From Membranipora membranacea (lineage: Eukaryota; Bryozoa; Gymnolaemata; Cheilostomatida; Membraniporidae): a stretch of 64,000 nucleotides of DNA. This document shows, in pieces, positions 1 through 12,744 of this stretch. Every line of letters begins with the position of its first letter. The first letter of the stretch is position 1. The notes below the pieces were generated by a model. It was given only the letters and a program-made list of their open reading frames with translations. It made no database searches and was not told the DNA's origin. The stretch lies in the NCBI GenBank assembly GCA_914767715.1, contig OU612067.1:4588001-4652000 (forward strand), in the 5' to 3' direction. The position numbers were made by a program, and so were the translations under genes.

Positions 1-258
1 AAAAACTAGTGATTGCTGTACTTAAGCGTTGAAATATATGTAGATATTGTAATGAGTCAGAATACCCACTGGTATATGTATGCAGTATTGCATAGTGGTA
101 GGTGAGATGTGCGGTCTGAACAAATAATTTTCTCTGGTTTCGAAAAAAAGAAACCAGCTGTGTTGATAGATTGGGGGAAACTATTGAATGTAAAACCTAT
201 GTACAATATGATAATATAAAGATTATAGAGGTAATGGTTGGCTGCAGTATTAGCCGGT

Positions 259-618
259 CTATTTTGGTTTGGTCATTCGATGAAGCTGCTTTGACTTGAA
301 GCGTAGGAGAGCAGCATATTTCTGATTCATCTCCCCAACCTCTTTTTGCATATGCTGAGTTCCTTTCTGAAGACCGTCTATCTCTTCTTCCAGAGCTCGC
401 TTCTCATTCTCGAGAATGTCTTTTTGAGTAAGTCGCTTTTCTCGACAGTTGGCGGCATAGCCTCTATTTTTCAGAGTACGCCTTCTCTGCTTCAGGATTA
501 GTACTTGTTCTTTATTTTTGCCTTTTAAAAGTTTGTTTAAATCTTTGACCGACAGACCAATGAGATCATCGTCCGATATCATCATCTCTGACGCCGCATG
601 AGCATCCTGAAATGACAA
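259..618 (-). CDS. Small Maf bZIP transcription factor (MafK/G/F-like)
   Basis: An open frame of 119 codons encodes the whole conserved core of a small Maf protein. The extended homology region lies at residues 17-40 (DDDLIGLSVKDLNKLL). The Maf-type basic region at 43-62 contains RRRTLKNRGYAANCREKR, with the Tyr-Ala and Cys typical of Maf proteins, and a leucine-zipper coiled coil follows at about 66-105. There is no transactivation domain, and the length fits small Mafs (about 150-160 residues in vertebrates), which act in the nucleus as homodimers or as partners of CNC factors such as Nrf at MARE/ARE sites. Start choice is uncertain: the ATG at 618 is in frame, but TTTGTCATTTCAG just before residue 5 looks like a 3' splice site, so a short upstream exon may supply the true N-terminus. 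No canonical AATAAA was seen downstream within the window. Confidence 0.9.
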   Translation of the reverse strand: MSFQDAHAASEMMISDDDLIGLSVKDLNKLLKGKNKEQVLILKQRRRTLKNRGYAANCREKRLTQKDILENEKRALEEEIDGLQKGTQHMQKEVGEMNQKYAALLRFKSKQLHRMTKPK

Positions 619-2710
619 ACCTCTAATGATTACTCGGGCTTAAGGGATCAATGACTGACTCATCATATTTATGAGGGTGTTGTTTTACATATGGAACATT
701 GTATTAACCAGTTCTGACCATACCTGACAAGTCTCCCTTTTTGGTAGGGAGCCTCCCAGTTTTTAGGGGTATTTTCCAACTCCTCCCTATCTCCCTTTTT
801 CCTCCCTTTTTTCAGCTGCCTTCACCCAGAAGACTTTTTAAGCTTCTTGTTGCAAGAAAAACTATATTTTCCTACCCCCACAGCACATATACCTAGATAT
901 AATTGCCTATTAACATACCATCTCTCTTCGTTCGGATAAAGTGCAACAATATAATTTGTAAAATCAGGTAAAATTATGCATTTCATAATATGAACGCTCT
1001 AGTTTTGGCTTAAAACAAATGACAACAACGGCCAAATTACACCTTCACTGCGGGACGCACAGAGTGGTTCTCCGGGTTGGGAGTTCGTCCGCGGAGACCT
1101 CCTGATTTCTTGGTCTACCAACTTGTCATGTATGGTTCTGACTGGATTTTGACTGGGGAGGAGAGCAGCACCTGGCAGGCTTAACATCTCTGGAAAAACT
1201 CCTTTTTAAAGAAGAGAAGGTAGGGTTATGAGGTCTTACATCTGAGCTGTTTAATTAAAATTTATTTATCTGGCTAGATTTAAGATTTAGGAAAATAGTG
1301 TAGCCCACCAAAAGTTCTTTCATTAGTCTTTGGGGAAAAATAATTCATTAATCTATCAACTTGAGCTCAAATATATTTCACTTATAACTGACAGCTTGTC
1401 ATGATCATGGTGAGTCAGCAAAAATAATTCTAGGCTAGTCTAGAACACAAAATTATGGAATTAAATTTTGTGATTTCAGTCATTACAATGCAGAATCTAG
1501 CTAATAATCATATTCTTAGCACCAAACAAACTCTAGTCTGCTGTTCATTTGATGATTTGTTAACATACTTGACTTAGAACTTCTGTTTTGATCTTCTTGG
1601 TTTTGTTTTTACTAGCCATGGTCTCTGAGGTACTGCTTCCTCTTCTGGTCTTTTCTCTCTAGTTGTGCAATTTGTTATGATTGGATAATTATCATATCAT
1701 AACCAGAGAGCTAATGAAGTAGGTGAGGGCCTGTACTGTCTACCCTTCTCAGGTTCAGAACTAGGTCTATATTCAGTGCGGACTGAATGTAAATGGCTGA
1801 CACCTGAATTTTTTTCTGTATGGTCCATTAGTAGATGAGCTCATGCATCCTGTTCATATGGTTGGTTTGAATTTGAATGAATAAATTCATGAGCATGTCA
1901 TTTTCAACTAAAGTTGAAAAGACAACATATTTGTGATTATTTCAGGAATCATTGGCTGAATCAAGGAGTAAGTAACAGGTTACTATCTATCTATAGTCCT
2001 TGGACTGGTTCAGTTGGTTGAACCAGGGAGAATGGAACTGGTTGAACACAACCAAATTTCAACTTGACATTCATTGAAATGAATCCCACAGTCACTCTAG
2101 ACCTTGGTTGAATGGACCAACCACACCAGTCAAATCAATTGCATCTACCTACATGTATATAGCTGATATGAATTGAATGGCAGATACCAGACTCGCAACT
2201 AGAAGCAGAAGAATGCCCAGTCTGTGTGTATGTGCACTTACTTTGAATTGTTCAATAAAGTTTTTGTATGCTTGAGAGAGTATCCAGGCAAATACAATCC
2301 ACTGATCGTGTCACCTGGTCATAGGAATTTGATTGGATAGATCTACTTACTGTCCCTGTTGTACAAATGTGTATGTATGTATATGCAGACTGTTTGCATG
2401 TTTGCTGGTTCTGCCCTGTATATATATATTCATTTGTTACCTTGGTTGCACATTTTATTCAGTGCAATGTACCTGCAAATACGACTCGACACTTCCTCGT
2501 CGGATTACCAAGCTGACGATCAGCTGAGGCTGCTGTTAGCACATATGATCACAATGGTGACATTTTGTAACCATTCAGCATGTTTGGAACTTTACGGCAA
2601 CAGTCAGGGTTGAAAACAGTATAGTGGCATAATTGCCAAGGGGAGGGTTGCTTCAAATACGAACTGACAACAATGTGTTATGATAATTCCTCATAGAGGA
2701 GGTTGAGGGC
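619..2710. other. Spacer between small Maf and TAF3, no gene seen
   Basis: No convincing coding exon on either strand. Around 1990-2120 there is a run of diverged GGTTGAA/TTCAACC motifs, and at 1963-1975 a CAAGGAGTAA half-site like the end of the micro-palindrome at 2719. The short open frames here are low-complexity and lack splice or codon signals. Confidence 0.5.
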
Positions 2711-2718
2711 ATTCAGCC

Positions 2719-2741
2719 AAGGAGTAAACTTTTACTCCTTG
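2719..2741. mobile_element. Micro-palindrome (CAAGGAGT family) with 8-bp flanking repeat
   Basis: A 23-bp near-perfect palindrome (AAGGAGTAAA...TTTACTCCTT) flanked by ATTCAGCC (2711-2718) and ATTCAGCT (2742-2749), 7 of 8 matching. It lies upstream of TAF3 and has the same termini as the copy at 15807. Confidence 0.6.
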
Positions 2742-3167
2742 ATTCAGCTGTGTCATCTCTTGATACAACTTCTTGTAAGATTTATATTGACATACCAGGG
2801 TGTTTACATGATAGAAAGTTTTATTACACCGATTGTAACTTTACACAAAAAAACATACAATAATACAGCAGTTGCCCAACACCCCTTGCTCATAGTCTAC
2901 TCAAAATTGATTAAATCGAATGAAGAAGGTCATCTTTATGTCTTCAGAGATTCAGTGCAGTTACAGAGTCATCTTGTTGACGTCCATATATAAGAAAACT
3001 GCCTTTGTGTATGTAACAGCAGTTGTCAAATTGCTATATCGCTAGCCCTGATCATTACCACAATATAAACTCTGTATATCAATGCTCAGTATGTTCTGAG
3101 TCCGATAGTGCTATGTTTTTTTTGTGTTTGCAGATCTGTTTTGAACCAAAAATGAGATTATAGAATT

Positions 3168-6100
3168 ATGGCGGATGACTTTAGTCAGAGCGTGGTCCGT
3201 CTGGTTGTTGCCCAGGTCTGTAAAAGTGTAGGATGGGAGTCTATAAGCAGCTCTGCTTTGGAGGTGCTTATAGATTTTACCGAAAGGCACATCAGCCATT
3301 TAGGCAGAAACTCCCGTCGGTATGCTGAACAGTGTAAGTATTTTATTTTATTGTTTATTTTATTTCATTTTATTCATCTACTTTATTCACTGACCAAGCA
3401 TATTGAAAGCAATGTGCATATAAGACCATGAAGTATAACAATAAGGCAGGCCTCTAATCCTTTGACACTTCTTATAAGCTGTTATCGTTTTTATTATTGA
3501 TGCAGTGTGAAGACATGAATCTTTGATATGAATTCATGGATCATTGGTCTTTGTGATGAAATACCATCAGTAAATAACTTAGCGCCTTGCTTACGCCTGT
3601 TTACAATTTACATTGATTGATGCCCCGGTTACAACCATCCAAAACTGAGGCAAGCTGCTTCATTACAGTTTTGCATGGATGTAGCCATGAATTTATACAG
3701 GCATCTTGATATATTTGTTGCTGTAGCAATACTGCGCTCTTAGAAAACTTGCTGCAGATAAATAAAGATGGCAATTTTTACAAGTGGTTGGCTGTAGCCA
3801 TGAGTGTAGCCTTCAAATTTTAAAAAGATCTTCATATGTTTGTTGCTATAGCAATGCTGAACTTATGGAACACTTGATACACATAAACATAGATAGCTAT
3901 ATGCTTGTGCAGTGTCAGATTTGTTCCACTAATCCAAGAGTATCTGCATATCAGTGGTTTCAATTGGTGAAACTGTGGCAAAATATTGATATTTTGTGAT
4001 CTTATAGTTGGCAGAGTTGATCCTACCGTTGATGACCTTGAGATGGTGTTTAATGACAGCGGGATAATTCTTAGAGATATACTGGAATACACCAAAGTGG
4101 TGGAGCCGATCACCCTCGGTCAGCCTGTACCGGAGTTCCCGGCTCCTAACCAGACTAAGAATGAGTTATTTATCCCTGAGATCGATGAAGATGGGAAGGT
4201 CATCTCTACTAGTGGACTCACAGCTTCTAGTAGTCAACTCAACAATGGACTTCAAGGTAAGTACATATTAAGCTCTTCTCAATTCCTGTTCAGAAAAACC
4301 ACTTCATCTAAACTTCATGTACTACATTGAAATGATTATAATTCCCATCTGATCTGAGATATCTGGATAATTTTTTAATGATCATTCTCTAGACATCTAG
4401 ACAAATTTCTGCTGCTTCAGTTTATCTGACAAGCCCATAGATAATTGAAAAAAAAACTTTCAATATGACAAACACCAAAAATTAATTAAATGTCATGACT
4501 TTGCGCTGTTAGCAGCACATCAACAATCTGGGTAATTGAATTAAATTTTTTAAATAGCTAATGCTATCAGGAAACTATATCCAGAGTGTTAGCTCAAAAT
4601 ATCGAGAAATTTTATCACAAGTCAAAGAAATATTCTGAAAGGTTGAATATAGAAAAAGTTGTCCCCCCTGATTAACATGAGTGAAATTCCATGAAACCCC
4701 CTTGTGATTCCTGTTTTGAGGGTGGAATACAAAAATATGACACTTTTGCTCAACAATGTATGAAACTCAGCTTTTACACTTTTAACATGAAATTTGACCC
4801 CAGAATCCCCGACTACTCTATTCATGTTACTCTTCCCTTAATTATTAAATATGACGACTCCTACCCAGCTATAAGTTCTCTGATAGATTTTCAGTTGGAT
4901 CATTTGCGCTGTATGTATTTGTTTATGTTATATATGTTATTTATTTTACATGTGTAGGTATAATTTGTATAGCTGTGTTCACAATCTTTTTGTTATAGTC
5001 AATAATGAGGGCGTACATGAGAGTCCCAGTGCTGGTAGCCGATTTACAAACAGTCCTGTCAGAACTCCCAGTAAAATCAGCAGGTAAGTAAACAGACCTC
5101 AATGCTGTGAAAAGTATCCAAATGAGACGTATTCTAGAAATATAAAAGTTCTTTGCTGTCTCAATCTTTCGCGAAAGATATTTAAATTTTTTAAGATGTT
5201 TACTTTTAGCAAGAAGTCATTGGATCATATGAATGTTCAACATACTGGGTTGAGACTGTAAAAGTTTTGACCCGTACCAAGTAGAACAATAGTCTTTGTG
5301 AATCTGCTGAGTACATTGCTAGCTATAGTCATGATAACAAATTGAGAAAGCTATTTCTCAATGCTGGTCTCTAAAAAATAGTGTTTGAATATTGCGACAT
5401 AGGTCATCTTCAGAAAGCTTTCTTATGTGTGTTTTTATGTTGGTGAATATAACATGGTAGTACAAAGCGAGTGAAAATTATGCAGAGTGCATGCTGTTCT
5501 TAGATATGTTAGTAAACCTGTCATATCATACTTACAGGCTGGCAGGTGAAGTGGAGAATGTTAGATTCAGAAGTAGATCTCAGTTCATGATGGAAGATGG
5601 TGAAATATCTGACCTTTTCTCAGTCGGTAAACCACCCTCTGCTGGTCGCCCACCAAAGCCATTGCATGAAGTCAATATTCCTAAACTCACCATTGAGGCT
5701 ACTGTGAAACCTAAAATTAAAACAGGTGTACTCAAACCAACTAAACCAAAGGTAGACAAATAGCTTCATTCCTATGCAATTAAATCTAGTAACTATGATA
5801 AGTACTAGAAGAATGTAACCTAGATATACACAAATATAATATAATACTGATCGTAAAAGCTCAATCTCTTTCGCTGAATCAAGTAAATATAAATATGTTA
5901 GAGATATACTGGAGTGAAATGAGCAACACCGCAATAGGTTAGTGAAAGCTGATGATTCATTCATACATGGGATCTGTATGAATAATATGAGGCGAGAAAA
6001 AAGGTTCTGCTACTAAAAGATGGCGTAACAGTACAAGTAGAAAGAGATTATCATGTGTGATGAAGCTTTGTAAGCTTCTGGTATTGCTTTATTCTCCAGC

Positions 6101-9100
6101 CAGCACCTGTTATAGTTGAAGTGCCGTCACCTCCACCCACTCCAACACCTGAACCACCCAGTCCACAACCTGAGCCTGTCAGTAAACCAGAGAGACACAA
6201 ACCACCAAAGAAAGTGGAGAAGAAAAAGAAGAAGAAAAAGCCAGTCGCAGCTCAACCTGAAGGTTTGGTTTTGTTTTCTATCTTACTCCAATTCATCAAA
6301 GAAGTCTCAGCTCAAGTTTCTACCATTTAGTGAATAACACTTTTGCAGGATCAATAATTCTTCGCTACCTCATTAGAAGTATGATGATGACTGACATTAT
6401 GTTACACATAAGTGTAATAATATTTGTGTCATGTCAAATGAGGAATGAAGATATTACATTATAGACATTTAGCTCTTTTATCAAAAGAAGTAGTATTTGT
6501 GTTATGCAGAGACGGCACGTAGTTGTTATGAAACAAAATCATTCTGTAAATATTATAATAACCATGGTGGACTAGCACAGCACATAACCTCGATAGGTAT
6601 TAGAATCACTGACATGCACTCAACTTATATATGACTCTGATAACAGGTTTTAGTGATATATTCGGTGACACACTTGAACAGCCTGAGAAGCCTGCCGCAA
6701 AGCCTCCAAAGCCAGAGAGGCGGCTATCTGTCTCACTAGAAAAGCTTCCCAACCTAACGTCACCAACACCGAGCTTCAACAAACAGGATGTGATGTCAGA
6801 GAGTGAGATGTCTGCTGTTTCAGATAGAAATATAACACCTGATCTAGATGAAAGCAATCCCACTGTCAAGGTAGGGGTGTTGTTTGTTTGTGTGGCTGCA
6901 TGTTTTGAATTTCTTATCTTTTATTTTACATTTATTTCGTGTGTAATTTTTTAATTTTCAATTTCATTCCAAGTTCCGCTTCTTAAAATGATATTCAGCT
7001 TAAGGCATTTGTGTCTGAATATGAATTGTCTGAATGCTGTTTCAACTAGTGAACACATAAACATGCTTTATGTGTTGATGATAAAATTTATCCAAGTGAT
7101 TATAGGGCTGTTCCCTCTCTGAGCTTTTATATCAATTAGAGGACAACTCCAAATTTCTTTACATTATTCAGTGGTTGGGTGTTTTGCATCATGATTTGTT
7201 GCTTTTTCTTCTTTAGTTTAATCACATTGTGGCACTTGCTGCTTCTATTTCTTTTACCACAGTTTGTTGGGTGTTAGCTTTTTATTATTTACACTTAACT
7301 ATCACTCGCTGTCTTGATTTAGGCACGATTATCTAACTGGGATTCCACTATTGATTCAGTATTAGCTGATACTCGTGCGCAGCTCACTGATAATAATAAA
7401 CCTCCCAAGCAGGCAAGTTATACCCATAATATAAAACTCCTCACACAAAGCTTCCCTCACTGCGAGTGTTCTACTTCTGTTTTGTATGGTTTCTAGAGTA
7501 GACCCTAATATACCTATGATTATTCATGCAACATTCGCACAGGTCCTGTAAATTCTTCTTGATTATAATCGTCATGCCAATATGAGACTGTGATAATCAA
7601 ACCCCTTTGTAGAGTCTCTCAATTAACACAAATTTGATGTCCTGTCATTATCTAACACTACAGTCAAAGAAACAAAAGAATTCAGGGGCTAGCAAAAAAG
7701 CCCGATCTCCTACTAGATCTCGGTCACCTGTCAGTAAACCTAAGAAGAAGAGTAGTGAAGTCATAGCTGTGTCTAGTGAAGTGTCACCTGCTGAAAGTAG
7801 TGAAGTGTCACCACAACCACCTGCTGAACCTGTCATTAAAACTGTGAGTGTGAGCGTGTCATGAATTTTTGAGATTTGTTCAATTAACTCCACACTAACC
7901 TAATATTCCAATAATTAAAATTTTGATTTACACGTTTTTTTTTCGGCAATGGATTCTGTAAGACAAATCCAAATTGATGTTTATTCCACAGAAAGCTAAG
8001 AAGGAAAAGGATAAAGAAAAGAAGAAAAAGAGGAGCAGAAGAGAACAACTTCTGGAGAAGTTTGCTGCTGCCCCGATTGATTCCTTTGATGCACCAATCA
8101 GCCCAGCTGAGTCACATCATCACAAGGTTTGTATCATGATATACATGTGAATTTTTGACACAAAATTATTATAGTTCATCCTTGTCCTGCACGTGGACTC
8201 CATTTCCCTTCCCTTGACTGCTCAAGCTGAGAGCAAAAATCAAAAGACTGATCAAGGAAGGGCTAACACAAAATGAATGACGCTAAAGGTACCAATCTGG
8301 CTTCATTCAAACACCTGTTTGAGGATACCATAGGGTGAATAGATTCTATGAATTTAAAAGAATATATAGCGTATGAACTTGACCATTTGATGGTCTGTAA
8401 AATGTTATTGACATGTTTGTTTTGTATTTTGGTAGCCTGAGGTACCTAGCACACCTCCACAGCCATCACCACCACAGAGCCCAGAGCTATTAACCCCTCC
8501 GTTTATCCCTCCACCGGAGTCCTCGCCGGAGAAAGCTCCATCAAATAATGACTTTGAGGATGATCAGGTTGGTTGACTATTTTTCAGCTTTTGCTGTAAT
8601 TGTGTGCTGTGCTTAGGTCCGTTTAGGATTTGCAGATTAGTTGATATCAAACATGATCATACATCGACATAGGACATAGACATTGGCATAATTTTCACAG
8701 TTACTTGAACTAAGAGGTACATATGGTTTCAATGTTGTTTAATATATGTTTGGTATTGAGACAAGTTCAGATATCCTTTATAAATTGAGTTCCCCTGGCT
8801 ATCAAATACTATGATCAGTATAGTAAACTTTTATCATTGAAATGTAGATTCCTAGTATAACAATGGCTCATTTCTGTCTACCTGATATATAATATTTTCA
8901 CTGTCACAGGAGGCAGAGCTAGTGAATGTAGATGAGGACAGTGATGTTGACATTATGGAGGCGAGTTCACCCACTCCTCCCCCACAAAATCCCTACTCAG
9001 CGTATGTATCTCTAGAAGATAACATCCCTCCTGCCCCCTCTACTCCCCCGCTGATGGCCGCTCCTCAGCACATTGCTTCACCTGAACCTATGGACTTTGA

Positions 9101-12100
9101 GCAAACTCATTCCAGGTGAGTGGAAAATTTCGTGTTTGGTTGGTTGTTCCAGTGTCAATATGCTGGTTAGCTATGTTGATATGTTGTGAACCCCAGTTAA
9201 TACGCCATTGGGCCATGTTGAGATACTGTGGAGTCCTGTCAATACATAATCAATCCGTCAAACCCAGTAACTCAATGATACATTGAGTAAAAAGCTATCA
9301 CTCAAGTTTAAAGGTCACGTATAATCATGATATGTTGAATATTCGCTAAAAGTTCTAAGTAATGTTTTAGAAACAGTGAAGAGAGTAACCAATGGCAGGT
9401 TTATGATCATACACAAGCTCCTCCCACCTGGGATGATAACAGCCAATCAGGAGATTATACTATACCTGCTGATGGAGAGATACCATTTACTAAGAAGGTA
9501 TTCAAATCATGATTGTATCTGACAAGGAGAACACTTGTTCTAATAACCCTGATCAGACTCAGCTCAAACCAATTAGTTGCTCTTACCTTTAAAAGCTTGA
9601 TTGCAGTACCTTTCCCGAGCACAGCTCATAGCTTACAGCTCTAACAGCTTTTGGAACTTAAATCTGAACTCACATTTTTATTATATTAATCAATTTAATA
9701 GGAGAAGCATAAAAAGGAGAAGAAAGAAAAGAAAGAGAAGAAGAAAAAGAAGCACAAAGAGAAGGATAAAGAGAAGGGAGAAGGAAAACACAAACATAAG
9801 AAAGATAAGACATTACAGCATCAGCATATACAGGTCAGTACTAGCACCATCTTCCACCTTATCCACCCCCTTAATCGATGGATCAAGTATGATCCCATCG
9901 TTCGGCTGCACACCAGTATAATGGGAACTCCTGGAATACAGGCAAATTGGATCAAACTTGATCTGCTTATTGAGCTTGTCATTGTTGTTTCGAAAGCAGA
10001 TCACAACCGCCCAGATATGATATAAAGCATGAGGTAACAATGTAATACCCTAGTTGAGTAAATTTTAGCTACGGTTTACTTTACGTTCTACTTTTTGAGT
10101 GTGACTTAATGCTAGTATCAATTCCCTAGCTAAGATGATAGTTTATATTAACATGGTTAAGTAAATGTTAGCTAGTGGTTAATTTCACCATTTCAAGCCT
10201 GAGTGAAATGGCGATATTTACCGTCGGCCAATATTTCAATACTGCAGGTTAGGTTTTATACATGGTTAATTCACAAGTGTAATTTAATTTTTTGGGGATG
10301 TTATATAACTATGTAGATTTATACATGAATATTTACTCTCGCAGTACCGGTAGATACTTAATCAAATACCAAAAACTGTGTGATCTGTATAAAATCATGT
10401 GTTTTCCAATCATTCATCAATTTTTATTTATTTCTTATTTGAATTGTAAGGAGGAAGTTGGTGATGATGAGGAGTTTGATGAAGGATCTCAGAACTCAGC
10501 TGATGTCCAGCTACCTAAACTGACTCTGAAGTTAGGATCTCAGGCTATACAGGACAGTTATAATCAGGATCCTCTAGACTTAGATTCTTCATTTAACACT
10601 ACTGAGGATGTCTCCATGGTAGAGGAAGCCGTTGTACCAAAACTGTGAGTTATCCTCTTCTAGCATTTCCACCAACCATTCAGCATCAGCTGGTGTCAAG
10701 AATTGTATATTATACTCAAGTCTTATAACATAAGATTGGACAATGTCTGATTCAGTGTTTGTTCTTCAGATTCCTCAGTAGGGCAGGGGAGCATCTTGAG
10801 CTGTTTTAAGAGTTGTCCAAGCACCAGCTGCTTTACTGACTTCTTTGTATTTTTATTTTCTTAAATATTCTTTGATATTTTGTGCGATTAGAAAAAATGA
10901 ACCAGTTGTGCATTTGAGTGCATTGTCAAATCTGTTTTTTAGGGTCATTAAACCTTTCGGGGCCCAGAAGTATGACATGGCTAGCTCATCGATACAAGAG
11001 GCCACGCCTCCACCTCAAACCTACATGGTAAGTTCGGTGATAGCAGAGACCATAAATAATGGTGTGGATTTGATGACATTTATAACGATGTGTAAAATAT
11101 TATCAATTGTGTTGATTTATATGATAGCTGTGTAAGGATATTGTGATATAAGGTTCCCATAAAGTATGGAATAGTAAATCGGAAAAGTCTTAGGCAAACA
11201 GATTCCTATTTAGGGAAAATAGCACCTAAGGCCTGAAGGCTTCTTGAGGCACCCTTTATGTAGAGCGATAGATTTGTGACCCGTTGTCAGCAAAGCTAGG
11301 TTTCCTCCATATAAACTGTCTTCTTGCCTTTGTCACTTGTCAAAATGATATCGCTTAAATGGGAGGAGGAGGAGGAGGTTCACCGTAAACTACGCCATTT
11401 CTATACGGGTGGGTACTCCCCCAAGTTACCTGCCATATTATTAGCTAACAATACTATAATTATACAGGTGTTCACTAGAGATCAATGGCGTAATGTTGAT
11501 GTAAATCTGCTAATGCTACTCTCACTTATGCTTGCTTATTATTCTCTGTTCTTTATGCTTTTCTAAATTGTTCAGTTGTTTTCAACCATTACTTAGCAGA
11601 CATGGATCTTCCCTGTGTGGCAGGAAGAATTGATGTGAATGCGCATCATGCTTGGACAAATCCCGTCTGCAAACTGGCAGTCCATTGACTTGAAATCTGA
11701 TTTTTTAACATGAAAATAAACTTTGCAGATTGACATTACATTTTTTTGTAGTTTTTATTTACAGGTGTTGTTGATTGCGCTCGAAATATTTTTCGCAAAT
11801 AATACCCCATACCAGTCTACCTGTAAAGTAATAACTACATTCTTTGTATGATTGTAGCCTGCTGCTAACCCTTATCACTCAGTAGATGGACAGATTCCCG
11901 TAGTAGAGGAGGATGGTAGGATATGGATATGTCCTGCCTGCCAGAAACCTGATGATGGCAGCCCTATGATCGGGTGTGACGGCTGTGATGAGTGGTATCA
12001 CTGGTGAGTGTCATAACTCAAGGGTATATTTATATTTTAAGACTGATTCGTTTGCTTGCAATAAGCTGATTGGTTAATTGTATAATTATGTTTGTCACGC

Positions 12101-12285
12101 AAGTCAAAAATATATTGAGTTCAGGATCTATTGTACAAACAATTGTAGTTTATTAATTTTATTTGCTTTACAGGCCATGCGTGGGAATTGTTGAACAGCC
12201 ACCAGACGATGTCGAATGGTTTTGCGCCACATGTGCTAAGAAAGACAAAAAGAAGAAGAAAAAACGTAAAAAGGAGAAGTCATAG
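3168..12285 (+). CDS. TAF3: TAF3, TFIID subunit 3 (histone fold + PHD finger), 17 coding exons
   Basis: Exons joined by phase: 3168-3333, 4008-4256, 4999-5083, 5538-5751, 6100-6262, 6647-6870, 7323-7412, 7664-7843, 7992-8126, 8436-8567, 8910-9115, 9371-9497, 9702-9833, 10451-10644, 10943-11027, 11858-12003, 12174-12285 (stop TAG). These give 879 residues; the human protein is about 930. Residues 1-80 form the histone fold that pairs with TAF10 (MADDFSQSVVRLVVAQV, then GRVDPTVDDLE). The middle is Pro/Ser-rich and probably disordered, with Lys-rich tracts in exons 5, 9 and 13. The C-terminal PHD finger at 819-863 has C4HC3 spacing (CPAC, CDGC, H842, C845, C860, C863) and retains Met831 and Trp840 of the H3K4me3-binding pocket. 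A Lys-rich tail follows. Intron 7 appears to be GC-AG (CAG|GCAAGT at 7413). A TTTGCAG at about 3122-3132 suggests a 5'-UTR intron. Confidence 0.95.
3660..3900. repeat. Diverged tandem duplication in TAF3 intron 1
   Basis: Two copies of a roughly 120-bp segment follow each other, each running from GTAGCCATGA through ATATTTGTTGCTGTAGCAAT or ATATGTTTGTTGCTATAGCAAT to a GATAAA/CATAAAC end. They are clearly diverged and have no coding potential. Confidence 0.5.
9923..10040. repeat. Dispersed repeat fragment (GGGAACTCC...CAAACTTGATCTG)
   Basis: Lies in the TAF3 intron after exon 13. A similar stretch, GGAGCAACTCC then AATGGACCAAACTTGATCTG, occurs at about 40833-40880, and a shorter related end is at 48528-48565. 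This indicates a low-copy dispersed repeat of unknown type. Confidence 0.4.
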
Positions 12286-12744
12286 CCATGGTTGAATAAT
12301 ACAGTGATCTTATCTTATTCCTTTTTTCACGTCAAGTTAAAATTCATAGTTTCACTTTCTTTCCTGCAAGAGTTTTCCCCCTTGGTGAAGTGGTTGATGG
12401 TGTCACCACATTCGCATCACACATATTCAGTGGAGAACGCTTGTCTTTTCAATGTATATACAATATGTAATATATTATACTTTTTGCTATATATCAATGA
12501 AGTTTCAAATATTAAATGTCACAATGTAAATACAAAAAACAAGGCAAGGACTGCACGTTCATACACCGACATACTTGATCTTTCAATCGAACACATATTT
12601 TGGAGCAGTTTAACTCAATGAAATAATTTTAAATCACCATGCTCTACCTGGTGTGATAAGAGATGTTGTTAGAGCATGAAGTGTGGGACACCGTGAAGAA
12701 AGCAACAACTTGGTTGATCAAACCGGGAGATTATGATGTTTGCC

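Noticed and set aside
1899-1921. TTTTCAACTAAAGTTGAAAA palindrome as another micro-element
   Set aside because: No flanking 8-bp direct repeat.
6606-6869. Minus-strand open frame
   Set aside because: Shadow of TAF3 exon 6, which has correct phase and splice sites.
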